From Amycolatopsis camponoti (GTDB lineage Bacteria > Actinomycetota > Actinomycetes > Mycobacteriales > Pseudonocardiaceae): a DNA stretch of 64,000 nt. The notes under the pieces are model-generated. The model was not told where the DNA came from. It was given only the letters and a program-made list of their open reading frames with translations, and ran no database searches. Shown piece by piece: positions 14,804-23,726 of this stretch (positions are counted from its first letter, which is position 1; each line of letters opens with the position of its first letter). A program made the position numbers and the translations under genes. The stretch spans positions 1,376,501-1,440,500 of the forward strand of contig NZ_CABVGP010000002.1 of NCBI RefSeq assembly GCF_902497555.1, written 5' to 3'.

Positions 14804-16903
14804 TCAGCGGCGGTCGTAGTCGACCGCGACCTCCGGGGTCGTCGCGCGGGAGCGGCACGTCAGGATCCGGCCGGCCGCCACGTCGTCGACCGTCAGCGCG
14901 TACCGGACGTCCATGTCGACCTGGCCGTGCAGGAGCGTCGCCCGGCAGGTGCCGCACGCGCCGCCCGTGCACGAGTACGGCACTTCGAGCCCCGCTCGCA
15001 GCGCCACGTCCAGCACCGTCTCCCCGGCGTCCGCCGCCAGGGACGTCGTCGCACCGCCCAGCGTCACCGCCACCCCGGCCGGCGTGCCCGCCGGGTCGCG
15101 CAGGGGTGCCGCGCCGCGGAAGAGCTCGAAGTGGACGCTCTCGTCCGGGACGTCCGCGTCGGCCAGCGTCCGGCGGACCAGGTCCATCAGGCCGCGCGGT
15201 CCGCACAGGAACCATTCGTCGACCTTGGCCGGGTGGAGGCGGTTCTGCAGCAGCGCGCGCAGCCGCGTCCCGTCGAGGCGCCCGCGCTGGTACCGCTCGT
15301 GCGAAATCGCGAGGGCCTCGCCGACCGTGTCGAACTGCCGGGGGCGGTGCGCGTGGAGGTCCGGGTCGCGCTCGTCGGTCCGGTAGTGGACGACGTGCAG
15401 CCGTCCGCCGAACCCGTCGGCGAGCGCGCTCAGCTCACGCGCGAAGAGCGTCGTCGCGCCCGAAGTGTTGACGTACAAGAGCGTCGCGCGGCTGTGCGGC
15501 TCGGCGGACAGCGCACTGACCAGTATGGACAGCACCGGCGTGATGCCACTGCCCGCGGCCAGCGCGACGTAGTGCGCGGTCCGCGAAGGATCCGGTGTGA
15601 GCGTGAACCCTCCCGTCGGCGGGAGGACGTCGAGGAAGTCGCCGACGGCCAGCGTCGTGGTCGCGAACCCGGAGAACGCGCCACCCGGACGGCGTTTCAC
15701 CGCGATCCGCAGCTCGCCCGACGACGCCGGCGCGCAGATCGAGTACGTCCGGCGCACCGGCTGCCCGTCGAGCACCGCGCGGACCGCCACGTGCTGCCCG
15801 GGGACGAACCGGAACTCGGCCGCCAGCTGCGGCGGGACGTAGAAGGTGATCGCGACGGCGTCCGCGGTCAGCGGGCTGATCTCGCGCACCCGCAGCCGGT
15901 GGAACCGGCTCGGCCCGAGCGGGGGCGGCGCCGGCGCGGGGACCTCGACGTCGGGCTCGGCCTCCAGGCCCACCGCCACGCGGTACTCCTCCGCGGTCAG
16001 GTCCCGGCCCCAGGCGGTGCTGATCGGGACGTCGTGGGCCAGGTAGGCCTCGCGGTTCTCGAGCCACACCCGCCGGTACCGGTGGAACGGGACGGCCGGG
16101 TGCAGGTGGTGCACCAGGTGCAGGTTCTGCGCCAGCAGCACCGGGGTCAGCAGCCGCTCGAGGCCGATGCGCACGCGGGTGGTGCCGAACCGGCCGCGCG
16201 TGCAGGCGGCGGGCAGGCCGTGGTGCGGCAGCCAGCCGAACGACCAGGCCAGCAGGCCGAGCCCCAGCCGCTGCGGCAGCAGGTAGACGAACAGCAGCTC
16301 GAGGCCGTGCCCGCCCGAGACCAGCGCCACCACGGCCGACAGGGCCGCCGCCAGCACCACCAGCGCTTCGGCCAGCTCCTGCGGGGGCCGGCCCCGCAGC
16401 CGCGCGAAGTAGCAGCGCGCGTACGCCACGTCCAGGGTCAGCCAGCGCAGCGGCAGCTGCCAGCGCGGGCCCCGCGACGTCCAGGCGTCCGGGTCGTCGC
16501 GGACCGGGCCGTTGGTGTGGCGGTGGTGCTCACCGTGGACGAACCGCAGCGAGGGGAACGCCGAGTACGCCGCGACGAACGGGACGGCCAGCCGGCCGAG
16601 CACCTCGTTGACCCACGTGAGCTTCCCGGCCGAATGGTGCGCCGACTCGTGCACCACCGTGTACATCGCGAAGGTGACGACGGTGTTCAGCGCCACGGTC
16701 ACGACCGGCGACACGAGCCCCGCGAGCAGCAGCCAGGTCGCGGTGCCCCACAGCGCGGCGGCCGCGGCGAACAGCAGCAGGGTGGGCACCGAGACGGCGG
16801 GCAGCGCGATCCGGGGCGAAGGCACCGTGCGGGCGCCGTCCAGCGCGGTCGCGGGCGCCACCACTGTGACGGAACCCTGCGGCTCGGTGACGGCGACGGA
16901 CAT
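14804..16903 (-). CDS. Fatty-acid desaturase fused to an NAD(P)H-dependent flavin/[2Fe-2S] reductase
   Basis: The 699-residue protein joins two enzymes that are usually separate. Residues about 35-330 are a membrane desaturase with the three histidine boxes HESAHH, HGEHHRH and HLVHHLH that hold the di-iron centre. Residues about 355-600 are a ferredoxin-NADP-reductase-type module: RRTYSICAP is the flavin site and AGSGITPVLS the NAD(P)H site. Residues about 610-695 are a plant-type ferredoxin with CTGGACGTC and a fourth Cys in LTCRS. Electrons can thus flow from NAD(P)H to the desaturase within one chain. GAGGAG precedes the ATG by 8 bases. It is divergent from a TetR gene, which resembles the DesT control of acyl desaturases in Pseudomonas. 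The acyl substrate is unknown. Confidence 0.9.
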   Translation of the reverse strand: MSVAVTEPQGSVTVVAPATALDGARTVPSPRIALPAVSVPTLLLFAAAAALWGTATWLLLAGLVSPVVTVALNTVVTFAMYTVVHESAHHSAGKLTWVNEVLGRLAVPFVAAYSAFPSLRFVHGEHHRHTNGPVRDDPDAWTSRGPRWQLPLRWLTLDVAYARCYFARLRGRPPQELAEALVVLAAALSAVVALVSGGHGLELLFVYLLPQRLGLGLLAWSFGWLPHHGLPAACTRGRFGTTRVRIGLERLLTPVLLAQNLHLVHHLHPAVPFHRYRRVWLENREAYLAHDVPISTAWGRDLTAEEYRVAVGLEAEPDVEVPAPAPPPLGPSRFHRLRVREISPLTADAVAITFYVPPQLAAEFRFVPGQHVAVRAVLDGQPVRRTYSICAPASSGELRIAVKRRPGGAFSGFATTTLAVGDFLDVLPPTGGFTLTPDPSRTAHYVALAAGSGITPVLSILVSALSAEPHSRATLLYVNTSGATTLFARELSALADGFGGRLHVVHYRTDERDPDLHAHRPRQFDTVGEALAISHERYQRGRLDGTRLRALLQNRLHPAKVDEWFLCGPRGLMDLVRRTLADADVPDESVHFELFRGAAPLRDPAGTPAGVAVTLGGATTSLAADAGETVLDVALRAGLEVPYSCTGGACGTCRATLLHGQVDMDVRYALTVDDVAAGRILTCRSRATTPEVAVDYDRR

Positions 16904-17041
16904 CGAGCGGTCTCCTCGGTCGAGAAGCTCCTGGCCAGGCGGGAGTCACCGTAGACAACTCATCCGGTTTTGTAAACGTTGTAGCAGGCTTCGAAAAAAG
17001 GTGTCGGCCAGCGGAACGGAACCGGCGGGTACGCTCGCCGT

Positions 17042-17632
17042 GTGAAGGCCGTCACCCACCCGGTCCCGGCGCGGACCCGGGAGAAGCTGCTGGCCGCGGC
17101 GGCCGACGTCATCAGCACCGACGGCTGGGCCGCCGTGACGATGGGCAAGCTGGCCGCGCAGGTCGGCGTGAGCAGGCAGACCGTCTACAACGAACTGGGC
17201 TCCAAGGCCGAGCTTGCCAAGGCCCTGATGCTGAGCGAAACCGACCGCTTCGTCGAGCGGGTGAACGCGGACGTCGCCGCGCACCCGGGCCGTCCGGTCG
17301 ACGGCGTCACCGCCGCGTTCAAGCACAGCCTCGAAGCCGCGCACGCCAACCCGCTGGTGGAGATCGCGCTCGGTGGGGCACAGAACGGCCGCGACGACTT
17401 CCTCCCGCTGCTGACCTCCCGGCCCGAGGCGGTGCTGGGCCGGGCCGTCGAAGCCGTCGCGGCGGTCTTCGCGCGCAGCTACCCCGAGGTCTCGCTGACG
17501 GCGTCGGAGTGGGCGGTGGCGGTCGAGGCGTTCATGCGCCTGCTGCTTTCCCACCTGGTGCAGCCCAGCGGCTCGGCCGAGCACGCGAGCGGCCAGATGC
17601 GCTGGGTGATCGGCCGGATGCTCGGGTCGTGA
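17042..17632 (+). CDS. TetR-family regulator, probably of the desaturase gene
   Basis: The 196-residue product has a TetR N-terminal domain (residues about 10-57; VTMGKLAAQVGVSRQTVYNELGSK is the helix-turn-helix) and a helical ligand-binding domain. It starts at a GTG and is divergent from the desaturase-reductase gene. The 138-base spacer contains an unusually AT-rich run near 16970-17005 that is the likely promoter and operator. Such regulators commonly sense fatty acyl-CoA and repress a neighbouring desaturase. The ligand here is inferred from the neighbour. A strong hairpin follows the stop. Confidence 0.85.
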   Translation: MKAVTHPVPARTREKLLAAAADVISTDGWAAVTMGKLAAQVGVSRQTVYNELGSKAELAKALMLSETDRFVERVNADVAAHPGRPVDGVTAAFKHSLEAAHANPLVEIALGGAQNGRDDFLPLLTSRPEAVLGRAVEAVAAVFARSYPEVSLTASEWAVAVEAFMRLLLSHLVQPSGSAEHASGQMRWVIGRMLGS

Positions 17633-17640
17633 CGCCGCAG

Positions 17641-17669
17641 GTGGCCCCCGCCCGGGCGGCGAGGGCCAC
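17641..17669 (+). terminator. Hairpin after the TetR gene
   Basis: GTGGCCC (17641-17647) pairs with GGGCCAC (17663-17669). Between them is a further perfect palindrome, CCGCCCGGGCGG. It separates the TetR gene from trigger factor; there is no T-run, as is usual in these genomes. Confidence 0.5.
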
Positions 17670-17761
17670 TGGCCTAGACTCGGACGTCCCGGTCTGCAGG
17701 TGACCAGGGACCATTTCCGCTGGATTGTCCTACACAATCGTTACCGCTCGAGGAGAAGACC

Positions 17762-19153
17762 TTGAAGAGCACCGTCGAGCAGCTGAGCCCGACGCGAGTC
17801 AAGATCAATGTCGAGGTGCCGTTCGACGAGTTGAAGCCGAACTTCGACCGCGCCTACCGCAAGATCGCCCAGCAGGTGCGCATCCCGGGCTTCCGGCCCG
17901 GCAAGGCGCCCGCTCGCGTCCTGGAAAGCCGGATCGGGCGGGGCCCGGTGCTCGACGAGGTCGTCAACGAGGCCATCCCGGCCAAGTACATGGAGGCGGT
18001 CCGCGAGAACGAGGTCCGCACGCTCGGGAACCCGGAGTTCGACGTCACGAAGCTCGAGGACCGCGACGTCCTCGAGTTCACCGCCGAGGTGGACGTGCGA
18101 CCGGCGATCGAGCTGCCCGACCTCGAAGGCTTCGCGGTCACCGTCGACGACGTCGAGCTGACCGACGCGGAGGTCGACGAGCAGCTCGACGAGCTGCGCG
18201 CCCGCTTCGGCACGCTGACCGGCGTCGAGCGCCCGGCCGAGACCGGCGACTTCGTCTCGATCGATCTGGCCGCGACCGTCGACGGCGAGGCCGTCGAGGA
18301 GGCCGCCACCTCGGGGCTGTCCTACGAGATCGGCTCCGGCCAGCTCGTGGACGGCATCGACGAGGCGATCGTCGGCGCGAACGCCGGCGAGACCAAGACG
18401 TTCACCACCCAGCTCGTCGCCGGCGACCACGCCGGCAAGGACGCCGAGGTGACCGTGACCGTCCAGTCGGTCAAGCAGCGCGAGCTGCCCGAGGCCGACG
18501 ACGAGTTCGCCCAGATGGCGAGCGAGTTCGACACGATCGAGGAGCTCAAGGGCGACCTCCGCGAGCGCCTGGGCCGCGTCAAGAAGATGCAGCAGGGCGT
18601 CCAGGCCCGCGACAAGGTGCTCGACGAGCTCCTCGAGCGCACCGAGGTGCCGATCCCGGAGAAGGTCCTCGACTCCGAGATCGAGAACCGCAAGCACGAC
18701 GCGATCCACCCGTTCGACCACGACGAGGCCCAGTTCGCGCAGGCCCTCGAGGCCGAAGGCCGCACGCTGGAGGAGTTCGACGCGGAGACCCGCGCCGAGT
18801 CGGAGAAGGCCGTCCGCACGCAGCTGCTGCTGGACACCATCGCCGACAAGGAAGAGGTCTCGGTCAACGACGGCGAGCTCACCGAGCGGATCATCTACCA
18901 GGCCCAGCGCTTCGGGATCAGCCCGGACGAGTACGTCCAGCGCGCCCAGCAGTCCGGCCAGCTGACCGCGATCTACGCCGACGTCCGCCGCGGCAAGGCG
19001 CTCGCCTCCGTGGTCCGGAAGGCGACCGTCACCGACGGCTCGGGTGCCGAGGTCGACCTCTCGGAGCTGTTCGGCGCCGAGGAGCCGGCCGGCGACGAGG
19101 CAACCCAGGAGACGCAGGCCACCGACGAGGCGGCGAAGACTCCGGCGGAGTGA
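17762..19153 (+). CDS. tig: Trigger factor, ribosome-associated chaperone and PPIase
   Basis: The 463-residue protein has the three trigger-factor parts. The ribosome-binding domain comes first, with the signature [17 protein letters not shown] near residue 43. A FKBP-type PPIase domain occupies about residues 155-240. The long helical C-terminal chaperone domain runs to about 430, followed by a disordered acidic tail typical of actinobacteria. It binds the exit tunnel and shields nascent chains. The start is TTG, with GAGGAGAAG 5-6 bases before it; no better in-frame start exists nearby. The gene order tig-clpP1-clpP2-clpX is a conserved one. Confidence 0.97.
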   Translation: MKSTVEQLSPTRVKINVEVPFDELKPNFDRAYRKIAQQVRIPGFRPGKAPARVLESRIGRGPVLDEVVNEAIPAKYMEAVRENEVRTLGNPEFDVTKLEDRDVLEFTAEVDVRPAIELPDLEGFAVTVDDVELTDAEVDEQLDELRARFGTLTGVERPAETGDFVSIDLAATVDGEAVEEAATSGLSYEIGSGQLVDGIDEAIVGANAGETKTFTTQLVAGDHAGKDAEVTVTVQSVKQRELPEADDEFAQMASEFDTIEELKGDLRERLGRVKKMQQGVQARDKVLDELLERTEVPIPEKVLDSEIENRKHDAIHPFDHDEAQFAQALEAEGRTLEEFDAETRAESEKAVRTQLLLDTIADKEEVSVNDGELTERIIYQAQRFGISPDEYVQRAQQSGQLTAIYADVRRGKALASVVRKATVTDGSGAEVDLSELFGAEEPAGDEATQETQATDEAAKTPAE

Positions 19154-19162
19154 AGCTGTGAG

Positions 19163-19204
19163 CGAACTTGGGCGGTGTCAGGCATTCTGCACCGCCCAAG
19201 TTCG
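19163..19204 (+). terminator. Strong hairpin after tig
   Basis: CGAACTTGGGCGGTG (19163-19177) and its exact reverse complement (19190-19204) form a perfect 15-bp stem with a 12-base loop. It begins 10 bases after the tig stop, so clpP1P2 is probably transcribed from its own promoter downstream. Confidence 0.85.
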
Positions 19205-19291
19205 TTAGGGTCGGTTGCAAGATCTCAAGCATCTGAAACGACAGCGGTGGTCGTCAGCACGGGACCACCGCCGGCGAAAAGGCAGGCAGAC

Positions 19292-19897
19292 GTGACGCAG
19301 CACACGCCCGAGGCGCGGTCCGGCACCGCGGGGCTCACCCTCACCGACTCGGTGTTCGAGCGGTTGCTCCAGGAGCGCATCGTCGTCCTCGGTTCCGAGG
19401 TGAACGACGAGATCGCCAACCGGATCACCGCGCAGCTGTTGCTGCTCGACGCGGACGACGCCGAGTCCGACATCCGCTTCTACATCAACTCGCCGGGTGG
19501 CTCGGTCACCGCCGGGTTCGCCATCTACGACACCATGCAGCTGATCCGCCCGGACGTCGCGACGTACGCGATGGGCATGGCGGCCTCGATGGGCCAGTTC
19601 CTGCTGTCCTCGGGCGCGCCCGGCAAGCGCTACTCGCTGCCGCACGCGCGGATCCTGATGCACCAGCCGTCGGCCGGTGTCGGCGGCACCGCGTCGGACA
19701 TCGCGATCCAGGCCGACCTGTTCAACAAGTGGAAGCAGGAGCTGGCCCGGATCACGGCGGACCAGACCGGGCAGACGGTCGAGCAGATCATCGCGGACGG
19801 CGACCGCGACCGCTGGTTCACCGCGCAGGAGGCGAAGGACTACGGGTTCGTGGACCACGTCCTCACCGCCGACATCGCCCGTCCGGGCACGAACTGA
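19292..19897 (+). CDS. clpP1: ATP-dependent Clp protease proteolytic subunit 1
   Basis: The 201-residue product is a ClpP serine protease. The catalytic Ser lies in [10 protein letters not shown] (about residue 98), the His in ILMHQPSAG (about 123) and the Asp in the following helix region. The oxyanion strand INSPGGSV is intact. Actinobacteria make a mixed ClpP1P2 tetradecamer that works with ClpX or ClpC. The start is GTG 19292, with AAGGCAGGCAG before it. The frame stays open upstream to 19175, but that part overlaps the tig terminator and is not protein-like. clpP2 follows after 26 bases in the same operon. Confidence 0.96.
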   Translation: MTQHTPEARSGTAGLTLTDSVFERLLQERIVVLGSEVNDEIANRITAQLLLLDADDAESDIRFYINSPGGSVTAGFAIYDTMQLIRPDVATYAMGMAASMGQFLLSSGAPGKRYSLPHARILMHQPSAGVGGTASDIAIQADLFNKWKQELARITADQTGQTVEQIIADGDRDRWFTAQEAKDYGFVDHVLTADIARPGTN

Positions 19898-19923
19898 GCG
19901 CGAAGCACACAGGAGACTCGATC

Positions 19924-20577
19924 ATGAGCAACTTCAGGCTCCCGGGTGACTTCCGGGCTCCGAACACACCCCAGTCGCGGTACATCCTCCCGTCGTACGT
20001 CGAGCGCACCAGCTACGGCGTCAAGGAGTCGAACCCGTACAACAAGCTGTACGAAGAGCGCGTCATCTTCCTCGGCGTGCAGGTGGACGACGCGTCGGCC
20101 AACGACGTGATGGCCCAGCTGCTGCACCTCGAGCACGAGGACCCGGACCGCGACATCCTGCTGTACATCAACTCGCCGGGTGGCTCGTTCACCTCGCTGA
20201 TGGCGATCTACGACACGATGCAGTTCGTCCGTCCGGACATCCAGACGTACTGCCTCGGCCAGGCCGCCTCCGCGGCCGCGGTCCTGCTGGCGGCCGGCAC
20301 CCCGGGCAAGCGCTACGCGCTGCCCAACTCCCGGGTGCTGATCCACCAGCCGGCCACCGAGGGCACCTACGGCCAGGTCTCCGACCTGGAGATCCAGGCG
20401 AACGAGATCCAGCGGGTGCGGCGCCAGATGGAGGTCATCCTGGCCAAGCACACGAACAAGGACCCCGACCAGATCCGGACCGACATCGAGCGGGACAAGA
20501 TCCTGACCGCCGACGAGGCCAAGGCGTACGGCATCATCGACGAGGTGCTCCCGTACCGGAAGGCCTCGGCTCTGTAG
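19924..20577 (+). CDS. clpP2: ATP-dependent Clp protease proteolytic subunit 2
   Basis: The 217-residue ClpP2 has INSPGGSF, the catalytic Ser in [11 protein letters not shown] (about residue 112) and the His in [10 protein letters not shown]. It differs from ClpP1 in the N-terminal loop ([16 protein letters not shown]), the part that contacts the AAA+ partner. It forms the second ring of the ClpP1P2 complex. AGGAG stands 8 bases before the ATG. The operon ends in a hairpin 10 bases after the stop. Confidence 0.96.
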   Translation: MSNFRLPGDFRAPNTPQSRYILPSYVERTSYGVKESNPYNKLYEERVIFLGVQVDDASANDVMAQLLHLEHEDPDRDILLYINSPGGSFTSLMAIYDTMQFVRPDIQTYCLGQAASAAAVLLAAGTPGKRYALPNSRVLIHQPATEGTYGQVSDLEIQANEIQRVRRQMEVILAKHTNKDPDQIRTDIERDKILTADEAKAYGIIDEVLPYRKASAL

Positions 20578-20586
20578 ATCCGCCAG

Positions 20587-20620
20587 GCCGGTGTGTGTCG
20601 AGGAGACGACATACACCGGC
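20587..20620 (+). terminator. Hairpin after clpP2
   Basis: GCCGGTGTGTGTCG pairs with CGACATACACCGGC (one G-T pair) around a 6-base loop, 10 bases past the clpP2 stop. clpX is therefore likely to have its own promoter in the 186 bases that follow. Confidence 0.7.
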
Positions 20621-20806
20621 ACTCTGGTTTAGGGTCGTCCTCTGACGTGCTCCCGGCGCCTGTGGGTGTTCCCGCCCACGGCATCGGACGGGTACCGTCA
20701 GTGGCAATGCGTGAGGCTCCACTCGGTCGTTCGCGACCGGGGGTCGCACCGTCGCAACACACGTCAGGCGCGGCAACCCGCGCCGGAGGGGACGAGGTCA
20801 ACGGCC

Positions 20807-22102
20807 ATGGCACGGATCGGTGACGGCGGAGACCTGCTGAAGTGTTCTTTCTGCGGGAAGAGCCAGAAGCAGGTGAAGAAGCTCATTGCCGGCCCCGGGG
20901 TCTACATCTGCGATGAGTGCATCGACCTCTGCAATGAGATCATCGAGGAGGAGCTGGCCGAGGCCGGCGACGTCAAGCTCGACGAGCTGCCCAAGCCCGC
21001 CGACATCCACGAGTTCCTCGAGCAGTACATCATCGGGCAGAACGATGCCAAGCGGACCCTCGCGGTAGCGGTTTACAACCACTACAAGCGGATCCAGGCG
21101 GACGACAAGGCCGGGCCGAAGGACTCCAAGGAGGAGTCGGTCGAGCTCGCCAAGTCGAACATCCTGATGCTCGGCCCCACCGGGTGCGGCAAGACCTACC
21201 TCGCGCAGACCCTGGCGAAGCTGCTCAACGTGCCGTTCGCGATCGCGGACGCCACGGCGCTCACCGAGGCCGGGTACGTCGGCGAGGACGTCGAGAACAT
21301 CCTGCTCAAGCTCATCCAGGCGGCGGACTACGACGTCAAGCGGGCCGAGACCGGGATCATCTACATCGACGAGGTCGACAAGATCGCCCGGAAGAGCGAG
21401 AACCCGTCGATCACGCGGGATGTCTCGGGCGAGGGTGTCCAGCAGGCGCTGCTGAAGATCCTCGAGGGCACGACCGCCTCGGTGCCGCCGCAGGGCGGCC
21501 GCAAGCACCCGCACCAGGAGTTCATCCAGATCGACACGACGAACGTGCTGTTCATCGTGGCCGGCGCGTTCGCCGGGCTGGAGAAGATCATCAACGAGCG
21601 GGTCGGCAAGCGTGGCCTCGGCTTCGGCGCGGAGATCCGCACGAAGTCCGAGATCGAGGAGAGCGACGTCTTCTCGGACACCATGCCGGAGGACCTGATC
21701 AAGTTCGGGCTGATCCCGGAGTTCATCGGCCGGCTCCCGGTCGTGGCGACGGTCAACCACCTGGACAAGGAATCGCTGGTCAGCATCCTCACCCAGCCGC
21801 GCAACGCCCTGGTGAAGCAGTACAAGAAGCTCTTCGAGATGGACAACGTCGAGCTCGAGTTCACCAAGACCGCGCTCGAAGCGATCGCCGACCAGGCGGT
21901 CCTGCGCGGGACCGGTGCCCGCGGGCTCCGCGCCATCATGGAAGAGGTGCTGCAGCCGGTCATGTACGACATCCCGAGCCGCGACGACGTGGCGAAGGTC
22001 GTGATCACCGAGCAGACCGTCCGGGAGAACGTGAACCCGACGATCGTCGCCCGGCAGCCGACGCGGCGCACGCGCAGCGAGCGCGGCGAGAAGTCGGCCT
22101 GA
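20807..22102 (+). CDS. clpX: ClpX, AAA+ unfoldase of the ClpXP protease
   Basis: The 431-residue product begins with a C4 zinc domain (CSFC and CDEC, residues about 13-41). It carries Walker A GPTGCGKT (about 124), Walker [13 protein letters not shown], the pore loop GYVGED and sensor-2 [11 protein letters not shown]. It unfolds tagged substrates and feeds them to ClpP1P2. GGAGGGGACGAGG lies before the ATG. An open frame upstream to 20666 lacks domain-like sequence and is rejected as the start. It is separated from clpP2 by a terminator and a 186-base spacer, and ends in a hairpin. Confidence 0.97.
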   Translation: MARIGDGGDLLKCSFCGKSQKQVKKLIAGPGVYICDECIDLCNEIIEEELAEAGDVKLDELPKPADIHEFLEQYIIGQNDAKRTLAVAVYNHYKRIQADDKAGPKDSKEESVELAKSNILMLGPTGCGKTYLAQTLAKLLNVPFAIADATALTEAGYVGEDVENILLKLIQAADYDVKRAETGIIYIDEVDKIARKSENPSITRDVSGEGVQQALLKILEGTTASVPPQGGRKHPHQEFIQIDTTNVLFIVAGAFAGLEKIINERVGKRGLGFGAEIRTKSEIEESDVFSDTMPEDLIKFGLIPEFIGRLPVVATVNHLDKESLVSILTQPRNALVKQYKKLFEMDNVELEFTKTALEAIADQAVLRGTGARGLRAIMEEVLQPVMYDIPSRDDVAKVVITEQTVRENVNPTIVARQPTRRTRSERGEKSA

Positions 22103-22105
22103 GGC

Positions 22106-22140
22106 CGGGCGTCTCCGGGTCAACCCGGTCCGGAGACCCG
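22106..22140 (+). terminator. Hairpin after clpX
   Basis: GTCTCCGG (22111-22118) pairs with CCGGAGAC (22130-22137), and flanking CGGG/CCCG extends the stem. It starts 4 bases after the clpX stop. Confidence 0.7.
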
Positions 22141-22153
22141 ACAGGAAAGCTGA

Positions 22154-22561
22154 ATGACTGCTGACTCTATGCCGGTCACCGGCGGGGGCACCTCCCCCGC
22201 CGGTGGCGTGCAGGCGCCGCCGCCCCCCGAACCGGCGCCGGTGCCCGGCAGCCCGGTCCTCGGGTTCCGTGAGCTGAGCGAACGCGTCATCGCGTCCGTG
22301 TTCGACCGGTACCCGTGGCTGAACCGGGTGCTGATGGGCGTGCTGGCCGTGTGTGCCGGCACGTGCGTCGTGGCCGTGGTGGCCCGGCTGTCGCCGTTGC
22401 CGCTGATCCCGGTGCCGCTTTTCGTCCTCGCGGGTTACGCGCTCTGGCGGGCCCGTGGGGTCACCGAGCGGCGTCCGCTGGTCAACTGGGTGGTGTTGTT
22501 CGCCCTCGCGACCCTGGTCGGCTTCTGGCTGATCTCGGTCGTCGGCCGCTGGGTGGAGTGA
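22154..22561 (+). CDS. Membrane protein of unknown function downstream of clpX
   Basis: The 135-residue product has a Pro- and Gly-rich cytoplasmic head (about 35 residues), then a short amphipathic stretch. Three hydrophobic segments follow (about 56-75, 78-95 and 110-130), split by a basic loop, WRARGVTERRP. It begins 14 bases after the clpX terminator. I do not recognise a family, and nothing suggests a link to Clp function beyond position. Confidence 0.7.
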   Translation: MTADSMPVTGGGTSPAGGVQAPPPPEPAPVPGSPVLGFRELSERVIASVFDRYPWLNRVLMGVLAVCAGTCVVAVVARLSPLPLIPVPLFVLAGYALWRARGVTERRPLVNWVVLFALATLVGFWLISVVGRWVE

Positions 22562-22614
22562 ACTTCCTCCGTCCGCAGGGTTTGCGCGAGGCCTTCTCCG
22601 GGTAGCAAGGTCCC

Positions 22615-23535
22615 GTGGTGAGTGCCGATAGACCGGTTCGGCACACGGCACTGTTCTACCGCGGTGACACTGAGTACTTGGACGGCGTCGTTCCGTTCCT
22701 GCTCGACGGGCTCGGCCGGAGCGAACCCGTGGCCGTCGCCGTCCCGGCACGTAATCTCCCTCTGATCGAGAACGCCCTGGAAGCCCGCGCCGGCGAAGTG
22801 CGGCTGGCCGACATGTGCCGTGTGGGCCGCAACCCGGGCGCGATCCTGCCGAACGTCCTGCTCGCCTTCGCCGGTGAGCACGCGGGCCCGGTGCGGATCG
22901 TGTCGGAGCCGATGTGGGGTGGCCGCACCGGCGAGGAGTACCCGGCGTGCGTCCTGCACGAGGCGCTCATCAACCACGCTCTCGCGGGGCGTGACCTGGC
23001 GGTTCTCTGTCCGTACGACACCGCGTCGCTGCCGCCGGAGGTGCTGGCCGACGCCGAGCGCACCCACCCGGAGGTGTGGGGGCCGGCGGGGCCGTGCGTC
23101 AGCTCCCGCTTCGACCCGGACGGTGCCCGCGCGGACTTCACGCGGCCGCTGGACCAGCCCGCGGCCGCGGTCGAGCGGAAGTTCGACATCGGGCAGCTGA
23201 GCTCGCTGCGCGGGTTCGCGGAGATCTGGGCCGCGCGCCACGGCCTGCGCCGCCCGAGACGGGACGACTTCACCCTGGCGATCGCGGAGCTGACGACGAA
23301 CAGCGTCCTCTACGGCGGCGGCTCGGGCGTGCTCCGGCTGTGGGCGCAGGAGCGTCAGGTGGTCGGCGAGGTCACCGACACGGGCACGATCACCGAGCCC
23401 CTGGCCGGGCGGATCCCGCCGGCGGCGGCCTCGCTGGGCGGCCGCGGACTGCTGCTGGTCAACCGGCTGGCGGACCTGGTCCGGACGTACTGGGTCCCGG
23501 GCCGCACGACGACCCGCGTCCACTTCACCTGCTGA
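22615..23535 (+). CDS. MEDS sensory domain fused to an RsbW-type ATPase (anti-sigma-like kinase)
   Basis: The 306-residue product has an N-terminal MEDS-like domain (about residues 5-165: HTALFYRGDTEYLDGVVPFL, then HEALINHAL and CPYD). A C-terminal GHKL ATPase of the RsbW/anti-sigma type follows (about 190-305: LAIAELTTNSVLYGGG is the N box, VTDTG and GGRGLLLVNRLAD the G boxes). Such proteins sense a signal and bind or phosphorylate anti-sigma antagonists, or act as switch kinases. The start is GTG 22615 or the adjacent GTG 22618. The gene ends at a cluster of 21-bp inverted repeats shared with the convergent esterase gene. No sigma-factor gene lies near it in this window. Confidence 0.85.
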   Translation: MVSADRPVRHTALFYRGDTEYLDGVVPFLLDGLGRSEPVAVAVPARNLPLIENALEARAGEVRLADMCRVGRNPGAILPNVLLAFAGEHAGPVRIVSEPMWGGRTGEEYPACVLHEALINHALAGRDLAVLCPYDTASLPPEVLADAERTHPEVWGPAGPCVSSRFDPDGARADFTRPLDQPAAAVERKFDIGQLSSLRGFAEIWAARHGLRRPRRDDFTLAIAELTTNSVLYGGGSGVLRLWAQERQVVGEVTDTGTITEPLAGRIPPAAASLGGRGLLLVNRLADLVRTYWVPGRTTTRVHFTC

Positions 23536-23538
23536 CCA

Positions 23539-23726
23539 CGTACCCCAACGGCCGACACGCGTACCTGGCCGGACGACTCGCGTACCTGGGCGGACGACTC
23601 GCGTACCTGGCCGGACGACACGGCGCGCGGGCCGGGGCCGGTCGTGTCGTCCATCGGGGTACGCGTGTCGTCCGGCTGAGTACGCGTGTCGGCCGTTGGG
23701 GTACGCGTGTCGTCCGGTCCGGTCAG
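23539..23726. repeat. Cluster of eight 21-bp repeats in two inverted arms (convergent gap 1)
   Basis: Four tandem 21-base units (23539-23559, 23560-23580, 23581-23601, 23602-23622) are followed by a 20-base GC loop. Four units in the opposite orientation come next (23643-23663, 23664-23684, 23685-23705, 23706-23726). Read in one orientation the unit is CGNGTCGTCC-N8-ACG, with small changes. The first left and third right units are exact reverse complements. The last unit overlaps the stop of the convergent gene. The whole can fold as a long cruciform or hairpin. The same unit recurs at 26998-27151 and 60401-60442. Confidence 0.9.

Noticed and set aside
16970..17005. AT-rich run with partial symmetry between the desaturase and TetR genes considered as a defined TetR operator.
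   Set aside because: It is a likely control region, but the arms are too imperfect to set a site.
17633..17761. Search for tRNA genes before trigger factor, where some actinobacteria carry them.
   Set aside because: No T-loop consensus or cloverleaf pairing was found; the spacer holds only a hairpin and the tig promoter region.
20725..20738. GGTCG-TTCG-CGACC dyad before clpX considered as a ClgR site.
   Set aside because: The arms do not match the ClgR motif well enough, and small GC dyads are frequent in this sequence.
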